Shown here in pieces: positions 42,990-52,272 of a DNA stretch of 64,000 bases; position 1 is the stretch's first letter, and each line of letters starts with the position of its first letter. Source of the DNA: JAVBSC01 sp031547305. Its GTDB lineage: Bacteria > Desulfobacterota > Desulfovibrionia > Desulfovibrionales > Desulfovibrionaceae. The notes under the pieces are model-generated. The model did no database searches, was not told where the DNA came from, and saw nothing but the letters and a program-made list of their open reading frames with translations. The stretch covers positions 55,692-119,691 of the forward strand of contig JAVBSC010000042.1 in assembly GCA_031547305.1 (NCBI GenBank), in the 5' to 3' direction. The position numbers were made by a program, and so were the translations under genes.

Positions 42990-43067
42990 CCCACGGCAGC
43001 CGGAGCGGCCGTGGGAGAATTGCCGGTGATTTCCCGGCCCCTCGCGCCAGCATGGGACCGGGAAATC
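42990..43067. terminator. Two consecutive hairpins between convergent genes
   Basis: CCCACGGC (42990-42997) pairs with GCCGTGGG (43008-43015), and GATTTCCCGG (43028-43037) pairs with CCGGGAAATC (43058-43067). T-tracts are absent. Confidence 0.5.
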
Positions 43068-43118
43068 GCTTGGGGAGGGGAGATTGCGGCCCGACTGGCA
43101 GATCGGGACGCGCAACCT

Positions 43119-43679
43119 TTACGCCGCTATGCGGGCGTAAAGCTCCTGGGCGCCTATGTTATTGGGGTTGCGCCCTAAAAGTATCCGCAATTGTTCTTTG
43201 GCTTCCTCCGCCCTGTTCAGAGCGGTCAGGCAGCCGGCCAGAGTAAAACGCACGGCTTCGGAATCCTCCGTGCCCAGGCAGGCTTCCAAATGGGGCACCA
43301 CTTCGCCCAGTTTGCCCAGGTAATGGCCTTCCTGCACCAGGCAGTTTATGGCGATCATGTTGGACGGGTTATAGCGCAGGGCCGAGGAGAATAGTTCAAA
43401 AGCCTCAGCATGGGCGCCCTGTTCCATTTCCACCAGGGCCATGCCGGCCAGGGCTTTGTCGTCCTCCTCAATAGCCGCGGCTTTGGCGTAATAGTCCTTG
43501 GCCGCGCCCAGACGGCCTTCCTGCACCGCTATGGTGGCCAGGCCCAGATAGGGCGCGGCGTTGCTGAATCCGCATCCGGCGGCCTTTTCATAATATTCAG
43601 CCGCTTTTGAATAGTCGCCCATAAACAGGTAGCACTCGCCGAGTTCCTTGTTTATCTCGTAATCAATATGACTGCTCAT
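43119..43679 (-). CDS. Tetratricopeptide-repeat protein
   Basis: 186 residues composed of about five TPR units (ELGECYLFMGDYSKAAEYYE, APYLGLATIAVQEGRLGAAK, FELFSSALRYNPSNMIAINC). No signal peptide. It is divergent from the flagellar operon; a role as an assembly factor or chaperone is possible only by position. Confidence 0.8.
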   Translation of the reverse strand: MSSHIDYEINKELGECYLFMGDYSKAAEYYEKAAGCGFSNAAPYLGLATIAVQEGRLGAAKDYYAKAAAIEEDDKALAGMALVEMEQGAHAEAFELFSSALRYNPSNMIAINCLVQEGHYLGKLGEVVPHLEACLGTEDSEAVRFTLAGCLTALNRAEEAKEQLRILLGRNPNNIGAQELYARIAA

Positions 43680-44173
43680 GATCCCCTCCAGTTGTGGATC
43701 TGGCCCGCAAGCATTTTTTGTTTGATGTTATATTAAGGTCGCGGGACCGATTTTTATTCCTGGGCAATTCTGCCATGCCCGTGCCAGTAAATTAGCAATA
43801 TGCGTGCCAAAAGCGGAATGCGTCTTTATTTCGCGCGATCCTGTCTAGCAAATAGAATGCTAACCGAGATAATATGCGGATATTTATTGTTTTTTGGGAA
43901 AAGAAAAATTTTGCCGCCCTCATCCGGCCTTGCAAAAACAAAAGTCACTCCGCTGACGAATAAATGGCGGTCTGACGCCTTGGGGGGTACAATATAAAAA
44001 TATTAATAAATCAAATATATTAATGTTAAATAGTTGTTTGACGCCGCGGGACCTTCAAAAAATTATCCAATAAATACGCCATATTAATTTTTGGCACTAT
44101 CTTTGCTTAACCAGGCGCAATACGCCCGGCAAAATTTTCCGGGCCGCAATTTTTAAAGATGGAGGTTGTCTGC
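43680..44173. other. 494-base region upstream of the flagellar operon
   Basis: AT-rich, no gene called; the plus-strand 65-codon frame at 43800 lacks a ribosome-binding site and any recognisable feature. It contains the sigma-54 promoter at 44092-44107, leaving over 400 bases for upstream activator sites. Confidence 0.5.
44092..44107 (+). promoter_or_regulatory. Sigma-54 promoter of the flgB operon
   Basis: TGGCACTATCTTTGCT, matching TGGCACR-N4-TTGCW at all defined positions but one, with exact spacing, 67 bases before flgB. No activator gene is in view. Confidence 0.8.
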
Positions 44174-44584
44174 ATGAAAAGCCTGTTTGAGCCCAACGTA
44201 GGACTTGTGGGCAAGGTTATGGACATGCAGCTGCAGCGTCAGAATGTTGTCATGAGCAACATCGCCAACATCAAGACGCCCGGCTACAAGCCGCGCACCC
44301 TGGATTTTGAAAAGGAACTCCAGTCCGCCCTGGCTCTGGATTCCCGTGGAAAGCTCACCCGTACTTCCCCAAAGCACCTGCCTTCCGCTTTTGAGGCCGA
44401 AGGCTTCGGCCCGGAATGGGACAAGACCTGGAAGCCCCGGATTATCCACGGCGAAGACCGCGTGGACCTGGACAAGGAAATGGCGAAAATGGCCAAGAAC
44501 AACCTGCAGTACAACGCCATGGCTTCCGTAATGCGCAGCTCGTTTGAGGGCCTGCGCAACATTATTACAGAGGGGCAGAAATAA
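44174..44584 (+). CDS. flgB: FlgB: proximal rod protein
   Basis: 136 residues from the ATG at 44174 (GGAGG upstream). Rod-protein N-terminal motif QLQRQNVVMSNIANIKTPGY (family form NxANxxTPGY) and C-terminal helix NNLQYNAMASVMRSSFEGLR. First gene of the basal-body operon; the stop overlaps flgC by one base. Confidence 0.95.
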   Translation: MKSLFEPNVGLVGKVMDMQLQRQNVVMSNIANIKTPGYKPRTLDFEKELQSALALDSRGKLTRTSPKHLPSAFEAEGFGPEWDKTWKPRIIHGEDRVDLDKEMAKMAKNNLQYNAMASVMRSSFEGLRNIITEGQK

Positions 44585-45021
44585 TGGACTTCATGACCGC
44601 TCTTGACATAAGCGCTTCGGCTCTTTCCGCCGAACGCACGCACATGAACATAATTTCCATGAATCTCGCCAACGTGAAGACGACCAGAACCGCGGAAGGC
44701 GGGCCGTACCGCCGCAAGTCCGTGATTATGTCGGCCACGGAAGTGGACGAGCCTTTCAGCAAACAGATGCAGTCCGCCCTGGACCGCGAACTGCGCGGGG
44801 TGCGGGTTATGCACATCGCGCCGGACGCCCGCCCGGCGAAGCTGGTTTACGAGCCGGGCCACCCGGACGCCAACGCGGACGGCTACGTGGCCTATCCGGA
44901 TATAAATGTGGTGGAGGAAATGGCCAACATGATGACCGCCCAACGCGGCTATGAAGCCAACGTGACCACCATAGACGCCATCAAGGCCATGTACAACAAG
45001 GCCCTGGAAATAAGCCGCTAG
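44584..45021 (+). CDS. flgC: FlgC: proximal rod protein
   Basis: 145 residues. N-terminal DISASALSAERTHMNIISMN LANVKTTRT and C-terminal VVEEMANMMTAQRGYEANVT are the standard flanks of rod proteins. Coupled to flgB (TAATG). Confidence 0.96.
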   Translation: MDFMTALDISASALSAERTHMNIISMNLANVKTTRTAEGGPYRRKSVIMSATEVDEPFSKQMQSALDRELRGVRVMHIAPDARPAKLVYEPGHPDANADGYVAYPDINVVEEMANMMTAQRGYEANVTTIDAIKAMYNKALEISR

Positions 45022-45049
45022 TATTATTAGGATATAGACGGAGTCGGCC

Positions 45050-45379
45050 ATGAGCATTCAGAATATCGGTTTGAAAGCGTACACCAACGCCCTGCAGAAC
45101 TTCACCAAAGCGGAAAAAGGGAACAAGAGCGGGGGCATCGCCCCGGGCAAGCAGCCGGCCAATTCCTTTGCGGAAACCCTGACCTCGTCCATCAAAAAGG
45201 TGAACGATTTCCAGCAGGACAAAAGCAAGATGATCGCCTCTTTCGCTTCCGGCGAAACCCAGAACGTGCACGAGCTTATGATTTCGCTGCAAAAGGCCGG
45301 CCTGGCCATGAACATGACCGCAGCCGTGCGCAACAAGGTTATGGAAGCCTACAAGGAACTTTCGCGCCTTCAGTTTTAG
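45050..45379 (+). CDS. fliE: FliE: basal-body adaptor between MS ring and rod
   Basis: 109 residues. The C-terminal half has NVHELMISLQKAGLAMNMTA AVRNKVMEAYKEL, which is the conserved FliE signature (VHxxMIAxQKAxLxxxLxxxVRNKxxxAYxEI). The N terminus is variable, as usual. Confidence 0.95.
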   Translation: MSIQNIGLKAYTNALQNFTKAEKGNKSGGIAPGKQPANSFAETLTSSIKKVNDFQQDKSKMIASFASGETQNVHELMISLQKAGLAMNMTAAVRNKVMEAYKELSRLQF

Positions 45380-45454
45380 GTCGTCTTAAACTTTAACTTC
45401 AGCTTCAGTCGCGCCGCAAAGGCCGAACAAGAATAACATCAAACGGAGTCTCTC

Positions 45455-47071
45455 ATGCCAGGCGTATTCAGTGCAGCATTCGGGCGCGTAAAATCTTTCT
45501 GGGCGCAGATCAGCGTGTCGCAGCGCATTTTTGTGGGCATTCTGGCCGCCATGCTGGTGGCGGTGTTCTTTGCCGCCATTTTCTGGCTGAACAGGACCGA
45601 AATGCAGACCCTGTACAGCAATCTTTCCCCTGAAGACGCCAACCGCGTTGTCAAAATGCTGGAATCCCAGAAAGTCCCCTACTCCCTGGAGAGCAACGGC
45701 TCCACCATCATGGTGCCGGTGGACAAGGTCCACGGCCTGCGCCTTAAGGTGGCGGGCGAAGGCGCCCTGGTCGGCCAGGGCATCGGCTTTGAAGTGTTTG
45801 ACAACGTCCAGGTGGGCCAAACGGACTTTGCCCAGAAAATTCAGTACATGCGCGCCATGCAGGGCGAACTTGCCCGCACCATCATGGAGTTTCCGGCGGT
45901 GGAAAGCGCCCGGGTGCATCTGGTTCTGCCGCAGCGCAGCCTGTTCATAGAAGATCAGCAAAAGCCCTCCGCTTCCGTGGTGCTCAAGCTGGCGGACGGC
46001 AAAAAGATGGACAACAAGGACGTTCAGGCCGTTGTCAATTTGGTGACCATGGCTGTGGAAGGCCTGGACAAGGCCAAGGTCTCCATTACCGACACGGCCG
46101 GCCGCACCCTGTTCCAGCCGGAAGAAGCCAATTCCATAACCGGCCTGACCACTCCCCAGATGGAACACAAGCAGCTCACCCAGCAGAGCCTGGAGCGCCG
46201 CATTGAGGAACTGCTCACCCCGGTGGTGGGTTCCGGCAAAGTCATCGCCAAGGTCAACGCGGATTTGGACTACAGCCACAAGACCATCCGCAAGGAACTT
46301 TACGACCCGGAAAAAACCGTGGTGCGTTCCGAGCAGCGCAGCGAAGAATCCCAACAGGGCCGGGCCAACCTGGAATCCGGGGTGCCGGAAGTGAACTTCC
46401 GGGGCGACGGCCTGACCGGGGCGATCAGCAACCAGAGCGGCAGCCGGGAATCCCGCAACACCAACTTTGAAATAAACAAGGAAGAACAGAGTATCGTATC
46501 CGCCATAGGCGACATAAACCGCCTGACCGTGGCTGTGGTGGTGGACGGCTCCTACCAGAAAAACGAAGCCGGAGAGATGATCTACGTGCCGCGCACGGAC
46601 GACGAACTGAAGCGCATCCGCCAACTGGTGGCCAATGCCGTGGGTTTTGATTCCGCGCGCGGCGATACCATAGAAGTGTCCAACATGTCCTTTGGCGAAC
46701 CGGAAGCCCTGCCTTCCCAGAGCCTGGCCGACCTGATCACCCAGTACGCCCTGCGCATAGGCAAGCCCCTGCTCAACGCGCTCCTGATCTTCCTGTTCCT
46801 GGCCATGGTGGTGCGCCCTGTGGTGCTGGCCCTGATCCGGCCCAAGGTGGAAGGGCAGATGATGGAAGGCCTGGAAGGCCTGCCCATAGGCGAGGAGCGC
46901 CTGGCCCTGGTGGAAAGTTCGGAAGAGGAATTGGACGCCCTGGCGGTTCTGGAAAAGATCGAGGATATCAAGGCCCACGCCCTGAGCCTGAGCGACCAGA
47001 ACATGGAGCAGGCCATAGGCATAATCAGAAACTGGCTGCGGCCGGAGGAAAAGGCGGCCAAAGCAGCTTAG
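45455..47071 (+). CDS. fliF: FliF: flagellar MS-ring protein
   Basis: 538 residues with two membrane segments (about 25-45 and 430-455). N-terminal ring-building domain LYSNLSPEDANRVVKMLESQ, then YMRAMQGELARTIMEFPAVE and ARVHLVLPQRSLF; C-terminal tail ESSEEELDALAVLEKIED and MEQAIGIIRNWL binds FliG. Normal length. Confidence 0.96.
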   Translation: MPGVFSAAFGRVKSFWAQISVSQRIFVGILAAMLVAVFFAAIFWLNRTEMQTLYSNLSPEDANRVVKMLESQKVPYSLESNGSTIMVPVDKVHGLRLKVAGEGALVGQGIGFEVFDNVQVGQTDFAQKIQYMRAMQGELARTIMEFPAVESARVHLVLPQRSLFIEDQQKPSASVVLKLADGKKMDNKDVQAVVNLVTMAVEGLDKAKVSITDTAGRTLFQPEEANSITGLTTPQMEHKQLTQQSLERRIEELLTPVVGSGKVIAKVNADLDYSHKTIRKELYDPEKTVVRSEQRSEESQQGRANLESGVPEVNFRGDGLTGAISNQSGSRESRNTNFEINKEEQSIVSAIGDINRLTVAVVVDGSYQKNEAGEMIYVPRTDDELKRIRQLVANAVGFDSARGDTIEVSNMSFGEPEALPSQSLADLITQYALRIGKPLLNALLIFLFLAMVVRPVVLALIRPKVEGQMMEGLEGLPIGEERLALVESSEEELDALAVLEKIEDIKAHALSLSDQNMEQAIGIIRNWLRPEEKAAKAA

Positions 47072-47111
47072 AAAAAAGCTGGTCAGACGGACATCCGCCC
47101 AGTATAATAAT

Positions 47112-47143
47112 CGGGATTGGCGGCGCTTGTGCCGCCAATCCCG
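47112..47143 (+). terminator. Strong hairpin between fliF and fliG
   Basis: Thirteen-base perfect stem CGGGATTGGCGGC-gcttgt-GCCGCCAATCCCG without a T-tract. Probably an mRNA processing or stability element inside the operon. Confidence 0.6.
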
Positions 47144-47178
47144 GATGAATTTCAATCCTTGTTTTAAGGAGCCGCGAT

Positions 47179-48210
47179 ATGGCAATGGCGTTAGAACCCG
47201 GCGGCAAGGGACCGGAAGGTCTGACCGGGCCGCAGAAGACAGCGGTGCTTTTGCTGGCCATGGGCGAGCAGTTTGCCACGGAGGTGTTCAAAAAGCTGGA
47301 TCGCCAGGAAATCGCCAGCATCTCCAGGGCCATGGTGGAAATGGACACCGTGCCAAAGGAGACTGTGGAGGAAGTGCTGCGGGAATACCACTATGCCCTG
47401 GTCACGGGCCAGCAGATGGTCCGGGGCGGGGAACAGGCGGTGCGCCGGCTGCTTCTGGCCAACGTGGACGGCGAGACGGCCAAGTATATTTCCGACATGC
47501 TCAGCCTGGACGCGGGCAGCACGCCTTTCAGGGAACTGAGCAACGTCAGCCCGCGCATTCTGGCCCAGATTCTGCGCAACGAGCATCCGCAAACCCTGGC
47601 CCTGATTCTGGGGCACCTTAAGACGGACAAGGCCGGCGAGCTGTTGACCTGCCTGCCCTCCGGGGTGCGCATGGAAATACTCATGCGCCTGGCCAACCTG
47701 GAAGCCGTGCCGGAAGACATGCTCATGGCCGTGGATAAGGTGCTCCAGAGCCAGCTTATCGCCATGGGCGGCAAGGAAGGCAAAAAGGTGGGCGGCGTGG
47801 CCTCTGTGGCGGAAATCCTGAACGCCGTGGACCGGGCCACGGAAGAGGAAGTGCTGGCGGAAATCGAGGAAGAGTCGCCGACCGTGGCCGAAGAAATCCG
47901 CGCCCTCATGTTTGTGTTCGACGACGTCAAAACTTTGGACGACCGGGCCATCCGCGAAATTCTCAAGGAAATCACCAATGAGGATCTTACGCTCTCTCTG
48001 CGCGGGGCTTCCCCGGAAATGCGGGATCTCTTTTTCAGGAACATGTCGGAACGCGCTTCGGCCATGATCAAGGACGACCTGGAAATCATGGGTCCGACCA
48101 AGCTTTCTGATGTGGAGGCGGCCCAGCAGAATATTGTCAAGGCCGTGCGCAAGCTGGAGGCCGAAGGGCGCATCGTGGTGAGCAGGGGGGGCGGGGATGT
48201 CTTCGTCTGA
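47179..48210 (+). CDS. fliG: FliG: flagellar rotor/switch protein
   Basis: 343 residues. Typical domains: LTGPQKTAVLLLAMGEQFAT, the middle-domain EHPQTLALILGHLK (EHPQ motif) and the C-terminal torque helix with charged residues VFDDVKTLDDRAIREILKEI. Couples stator force to rotation. Overlaps fliH by 14 bases. Confidence 0.97.
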   Translation: MAMALEPGGKGPEGLTGPQKTAVLLLAMGEQFATEVFKKLDRQEIASISRAMVEMDTVPKETVEEVLREYHYALVTGQQMVRGGEQAVRRLLLANVDGETAKYISDMLSLDAGSTPFRELSNVSPRILAQILRNEHPQTLALILGHLKTDKAGELLTCLPSGVRMEILMRLANLEAVPEDMLMAVDKVLQSQLIAMGGKEGKKVGGVASVAEILNAVDRATEEEVLAEIEEESPTVAEEIRALMFVFDDVKTLDDRAIREILKEITNEDLTLSLRGASPEMRDLFFRNMSERASAMIKDDLEIMGPTKLSDVEAAQQNIVKAVRKLEAEGRIVVSRGGGDVFV

Positions 48211-48961
48211 TAAAAAAGACGCTCCGGACGCGCAATCTCCCGAAAACACCGATCCCTCCAGACAGAACCGCCCCTGGGGCCGCGTGTTCATAGGCCTTAC
48301 GGAAACAAACCTGGCCGGAGTGGAAGCGGCCAGAGACGCCCACTGGTCGGAAAAGGACGAGGCCGACTACCTGGAGCGGGTAAAAAGCAAGGCCCAGGCC
48401 AAAGCTAAAGAAATTCTGGAGGCCGCCGCAGCGGAAGGCGGGGCCATCCGCGCCCAGGCCAGGGAAGAAGGCTACGCCAAAGGGCTTGAAGATGCCCAGG
48501 CGGAACTGGATGAATTCCGGGCCGGCATGGCGGATTCCGTGGCTGCGGTGCTCTCGGCCATAGAAGGACAGTGTTCCGGCATTTTTGACGCCTGGCGGAC
48601 GGACCTGGTGGAAGTGTTGCGCCTGGCCGTGGAAAAGGCCGTGGGGATCGCCCTTGGCGAAGAGCGCGGCGCGGCCCTGGAGGCGGTCTACGTAAAAGCC
48701 GTCCAGGCTCTGGCCGGCCGGGACAACCTGGTGGTAAAAGTAAATCCCGAAGACGAGGCCGTGGTGGCGGACATCATCGCCCTGACCCAGGCCCGGCACC
48801 AAGACATCACCAACTGGCAGGTCAAGGCGGATCCCACGATCACGCCGGGCGGCATGGTGGTGGAATCCTCCTCCTCCCTGGCCGATTCCCGTGTGGAAAG
48901 CCGCCTGGCCGCCGTGCAGGAAGCCCTGGCCCATCTTAACCTTCCGGCGGAGCGGCCGTGA
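48197..48961 (+). CDS. fliH: FliH: regulator of the flagellar export ATPase
   Basis: 254 residues. An N-terminal disordered part is followed by an Ala/Glu/Lys-rich coiled coil (DYLERVKSKAQAKAKEILEA) and the FliH/HrpE C-terminal domain (LAVEKAVGIALGEERGAALE, LVVKVNPEDEAVV, VKADPTITPGGMVVESS). Binds and holds FliI. Confidence 0.93.
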   Translation: MSSSDKKDAPDAQSPENTDPSRQNRPWGRVFIGLTETNLAGVEAARDAHWSEKDEADYLERVKSKAQAKAKEILEAAAAEGGAIRAQAREEGYAKGLEDAQAELDEFRAGMADSVAAVLSAIEGQCSGIFDAWRTDLVEVLRLAVEKAVGIALGEERGAALEAVYVKAVQALAGRDNLVVKVNPEDEAVVADIIALTQARHQDITNWQVKADPTITPGGMVVESSSSLADSRVESRLAAVQEALAHLNLPAERP

Positions 48962-50304
48962 GCCCGTCCCCGGAAATCGTCAAAAAGCTGCTGCAAGCAA
49001 CGCCCGGCACAATCACCTACGGCAAGGTGAACAAAGTCGTGGGCCTGGTGGCCGAGGGCAGCGGCCTGAAGGCCCCCCTGGGCGCGCTCTGCCACATCCT
49101 GCCCGAAGGCGGGGCGGAAAGCGCGGCGGTGCCTGTGGAAGTGGTGGGCTTTCGCGAAGGCAATCTTTTGTTCATGCCCTATGGAGATTTACGCGGCGTG
49201 CAGCCTGGGAGCCTGATTCGAAACTCCAGCCTGCCGCCGGTTATCCCGGTGGGGCCGGAGCTTCTTGGCCAGGCGCTGGACGCCTTTGGCCAGCCCCTGC
49301 AAACCTCCGCGCGCTCCGGCGAAGCTTCCTTAAGCGGGGCCAGCGACGTGGCCCCCCTGTACGCGGACCCGCCTTCGCCCCTGCAAAGGCCGCGCATTAC
49401 CGACGCCCTGGACGTGGGCGTACGCTCCATAAATTCCCTGCTCACCCTGGGCAAGGGGCAGCGCGTGGGCATCATGGCCGGCTCCGGGGTGGGCAAATCC
49501 ACGCTCATGGGCATGATGGCCCGCTACACCAAGGCGGACGTCAACGTGATCGCCCTGGTGGGCGAGCGCGGCCGCGAAGTCGTGGAGTTTATGGAAAAAG
49601 ACCTGGGGCCGGAAGGTCTGGCCCGCAGCGTGCTGATTATCGCCACTTCGGACCAGTCCCCGCTCATCCGCATGCGCGCCGCTTACGCGGGCACGGCTGT
49701 GGCCGAATACTTCCGGGATCAGGGCAAGGACGTGCTCTTCATGATGGATTCCGTGACCCGTTTTGCCATGGCCGCGCGGGAAATCGGCCTGGCTGTGGGC
49801 GAGCCGCCCACCACCAAGGGCTACACGCCTTCGGTGTTCGCCCAGTTGCCCAAGTTGCTGGAGCGGGCCGGCCGCAGTCCTCTGGGCACCATAACCGGCG
49901 TTTACACAGTGCTGGTGGACGGCGACGATTTTAACGAGCCCATTGCCGACGCGGTACGCTCCATTCTAGACGGGCACATTGTGCTGACCCGCGACCTGGC
50001 GGACCAGGGGCATTTTCCGGCCATTGACGTGCTAAGGTCCATCAGCCGCCTGCGCACGGACATCTGCCCAAAAGAAATCATCGACGCCGGGCGTAAAGTC
50101 ACATCTGGCATGGCCACCTTCAAAAAGGTCGAGGACATGGTCAATATCGGCGCCTACGCCCGGGGTTCCAATCCGGACATCGACCGCTCCATAGCCCTGA
50201 TGCCGGACGTCAATCTGTTCCTGCGCCAGGACGTGACGGAAAAGCAGACTCTGGAAGAAAGCTACAGTAAGCTTAAGGCCCTGGCCGCCAAAGAAATTGC
50301 TTAG
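48958..50304 (+). CDS. fliI: FliI: flagellar export ATPase
   Basis: 448 residues from a GTG overlapping the fliH stop (GTGA). Walker A MAGSGVGKSTL, Walker B VLFMMDSVTRFAMAARE, GERGREVVEF and the FliI-type GLAVGEPPTTKGYTPSVF. Beta-subunit-like F1 fold. No fliJ follows. Confidence 0.96.
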   Translation: MSPSPEIVKKLLQATPGTITYGKVNKVVGLVAEGSGLKAPLGALCHILPEGGAESAAVPVEVVGFREGNLLFMPYGDLRGVQPGSLIRNSSLPPVIPVGPELLGQALDAFGQPLQTSARSGEASLSGASDVAPLYADPPSPLQRPRITDALDVGVRSINSLLTLGKGQRVGIMAGSGVGKSTLMGMMARYTKADVNVIALVGERGREVVEFMEKDLGPEGLARSVLIIATSDQSPLIRMRAAYAGTAVAEYFRDQGKDVLFMMDSVTRFAMAAREIGLAVGEPPTTKGYTPSVFAQLPKLLERAGRSPLGTITGVYTVLVDGDDFNEPIADAVRSILDGHIVLTRDLADQGHFPAIDVLRSISRLRTDICPKEIIDAGRKVTSGMATFKKVEDMVNIGAYARGSNPDIDRSIALMPDVNLFLRQDVTEKQTLEESYSKLKALAAKEIA

Positions 50305-50331
50305 ACCTCCCCCAATCCATATACAATAAAC

Positions 50332-50372
50332 AAATAAGCCATCTCAAAAACTAATTTTAAAATGGCTTATTT
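50332..50372. terminator. Terminator after fliI
   Basis: AAATAAGCCAT (50332-50342) pairs with ATGGCTTATTT (50362-50372), flanked by AT-rich sequence. Works for fliI and for the convergent gene. Confidence 0.7.
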
Positions 50373-50441
50373 ATATAATATACTAAAAAGATTACGTGAA
50401 AGTGGATGGGGTTTTCCCCTTTTCCCGCCAATCTTTAAAAA

Positions 50442-51125
50442 TCACACCGTATAGTTAGCGCCCAGCATGTACTGGTTGACCGCACCGTCGCTGAAGTCGG
50501 CCATAAGGGAGGAGTAGCCCATGCCTGAGTCGCCGGTAACGCTGAAAAAGATGTCCATGGCCTGGGCCTGAAGTTCCGCCTTGGTGCTGCCCATGTCCTG
50601 CCAGTTGCGCACGCCCGCGCCGGAGCCCTGGTTGGCCCGCTCCAGGTTGCCCAAGGCCTGGATGTACAGAAACTGCTCGGCCATTTTGGGCGACTCCTTG
50701 AAAAAATCTTCGATTTTGGCTTTATCCGGGTGGTCGCTGATGACCTGGATTTCGCCATTCGGGGTTGCGATCAGGGAAAACTCGACTTCCGGATCCACGC
50801 CGGAGAGCAGCAGGCCGGCGGAAAGCGCGGCGCTGAATTCGCCCTGCAATTTTTCGCGGTGGGCGACGATATCCTTAAAAGTGACCCGGCCTCCGGCATC
50901 GCCCTGAATTTCGCTGATGGCCCGTTCCATGGCCGCCTTGCCGGGGCCGGAAAGCATGTTGGAGCCGTAGGAGCCGTACCCGCCGGACGCCTTGCCGCTG
51001 GTGGTCCCGCTTTTCAGTTTGCTTGGGGAACTCAGCGCGCTCGACGCCGAATCGCTCGTGCCCTTAAGCAAATCTATCAGGCTCATGTTCATGCCGTAGC
51101 CGTTTACTGCCGATACATCCGCCAT
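50442..51125 (-). CDS. Unrecognised 227-aa protein convergent with the flagellar operon
   Basis: AAGGAG before the ATG at 51125. Residues 1-65 are low-complexity Ser/Gly/Lys/Tyr (MADVSAVNGYGMNMSLIDLL, SSALSSPSKLKSGTTSGKAS). Residues 75-200 are mostly helical and acidic (AAMERAISEIQGDAGGRVTF, FFKESPKMAEQFLYIQALGN). The end is VNQYMLGANYTV. No signal peptide. The composition resembles exported flagellar or surface proteins, but I do not recognise the family. Confidence 0.7.
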   Translation of the reverse strand: MADVSAVNGYGMNMSLIDLLKGTSDSASSALSSPSKLKSGTTSGKASGGYGSYGSNMLSGPGKAAMERAISEIQGDAGGRVTFKDIVAHREKLQGEFSAALSAGLLLSGVDPEVEFSLIATPNGEIQVISDHPDKAKIEDFFKESPKMAEQFLYIQALGNLERANQGSGAGVRNWQDMGSTKAELQAQAMDIFFSVTGDSGMGYSSLMADFSDGAVNQYMLGANYTV

Positions 51126-51294
51126 CTTTCGCTCCTTGTCCGGCAAAACTTGCCGCTTGCCGCCTAAAATCCTCAATCGGCAAATACTTGTGCATCCTTT
51201 GTGCCAATTCCCTTTTTCTCATTATCTGGACGTCCTGGCCAAAAAGGGATATTTATAGAATGATATTTGGTATTTTTCGGAAGCAAGGAGCGGC

Positions 51295-52272
51295 ATGACT
51301 CAAGACAGCGGCGTTAAAATCCTGGAATTTGACGATTCCCGTCTGGCCAACGACTTATTCGGACCGCAAGGCGCGAATCTGAAGCATATTGAGGAGAAGA
51401 GCGGTTTGCGCATTTCCTCGCGCGGCAGCACTTTGGTGCTGGAAGGCGAGCCTGAGGCGCAGTCTTTGGCCGGCAACCTTCTGGCGCAGCTTTACGCCAT
51501 ACTCAAAGCCGGACAGCCCGTGTACCCGCGTGACGTGGCCTATTCCTACAATATGCTGGCCCAGAGGCCGGACACGGACCTGAAAAAAATTTTCAGAGAT
51601 GCCATTTTTGTGGCCTCCCCGCGCAAAACCATTACGGCCAAAACCTTGAGCCAGCGTGATTACGTGGCAGCCCTGCGCGACTATGACATGGTTTTTGCCG
51701 TTGGCCCGGCCGGTACCGGAAAAACCTACCTGGCCGTGGCCATGGCCCTTTCCATGCTTCTGGCCAAAAGGGTGAAGCGCATTATCCTGACGCGCCCGGC
51801 CGTGGAAGCGGGTGAAAAACTGGGTTTTCTGCCGGGGGATCTGGCTCAGAAGGTCAACCCTTATCTGCGGCCTTTGTACGACGCCCTGCACGACATGCTG
51901 GATTTTGAAAAAGTGGCTGAAATGGTGGAATCAGGAGTTATTGAAATAGCCCCCCTGGCCTTTATGCGCGGCCGGACCCTGAACGATGCCTTTATAATCC
52001 TGGACGAAGCGCAGAACACCACTCCGGAACAGATGAAGATGTTTCTGACCCGCCTGGGCTTTGGCTCACGCGCGGCCATCACCGGCGACATCACCCAGAT
52101 TGATCTGCCGGGCAACGGCGGCGGGGCCAGGTCCGGCCTGGTCCAGGCCCTGGAGGTTCTTGAAGGGGTTGAAGGCCTGGCTGTTCTGCGCTTCAACGAA
52201 AAAGACGTTATCCGCCACCCCTTGGTGGGGCGTATAGTGCAGGCTTATGAAAGAAAAGAAACTGCTTCCTGA
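51295..52272 (+). CDS. phoH: PhoH-family ATPase
   Basis: 325 residues. An N-terminal KH-like segment (LFGPQGANLKHIEEKSGLRI) precedes the P-loop domain with VGPAGTGKTYLAVAMALSML, RPAVEAGEKLGFLPGD, FIILDEAQNTTPEQMKMFLT and SRAAITGDITQIDLP. PhoH, the 7TM-HD protein and YbeY form a conserved trio linked to RNA metabolism. The end overlaps the next gene by 26 bases. Confidence 0.94.
   Translation: MTQDSGVKILEFDDSRLANDLFGPQGANLKHIEEKSGLRISSRGSTLVLEGEPEAQSLAGNLLAQLYAILKAGQPVYPRDVAYSYNMLAQRPDTDLKKIFRDAIFVASPRKTITAKTLSQRDYVAALRDYDMVFAVGPAGTGKTYLAVAMALSMLLAKRVKRIILTRPAVEAGEKLGFLPGDLAQKVNPYLRPLYDALHDMLDFEKVAEMVESGVIEIAPLAFMRGRTLNDAFIILDEAQNTTPEQMKMFLTRLGFGSRAAITGDITQIDLPGNGGGARSGLVQALEVLEGVEGLAVLRFNEKDVIRHPLVGRIVQAYERKETAS

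Noticed and set aside
43800..43997. 65-codon plus-strand frame upstream of flgB
   Set aside because: No ribosome-binding site; sits in AT-rich regulatory DNA.
45386..47185. 599-codon open frame antisense to fliF
   Set aside because: His/Gln/Gly-rich composition typical of the reverse strand of a GC-rich gene; fliF on the plus strand explains the whole stretch.
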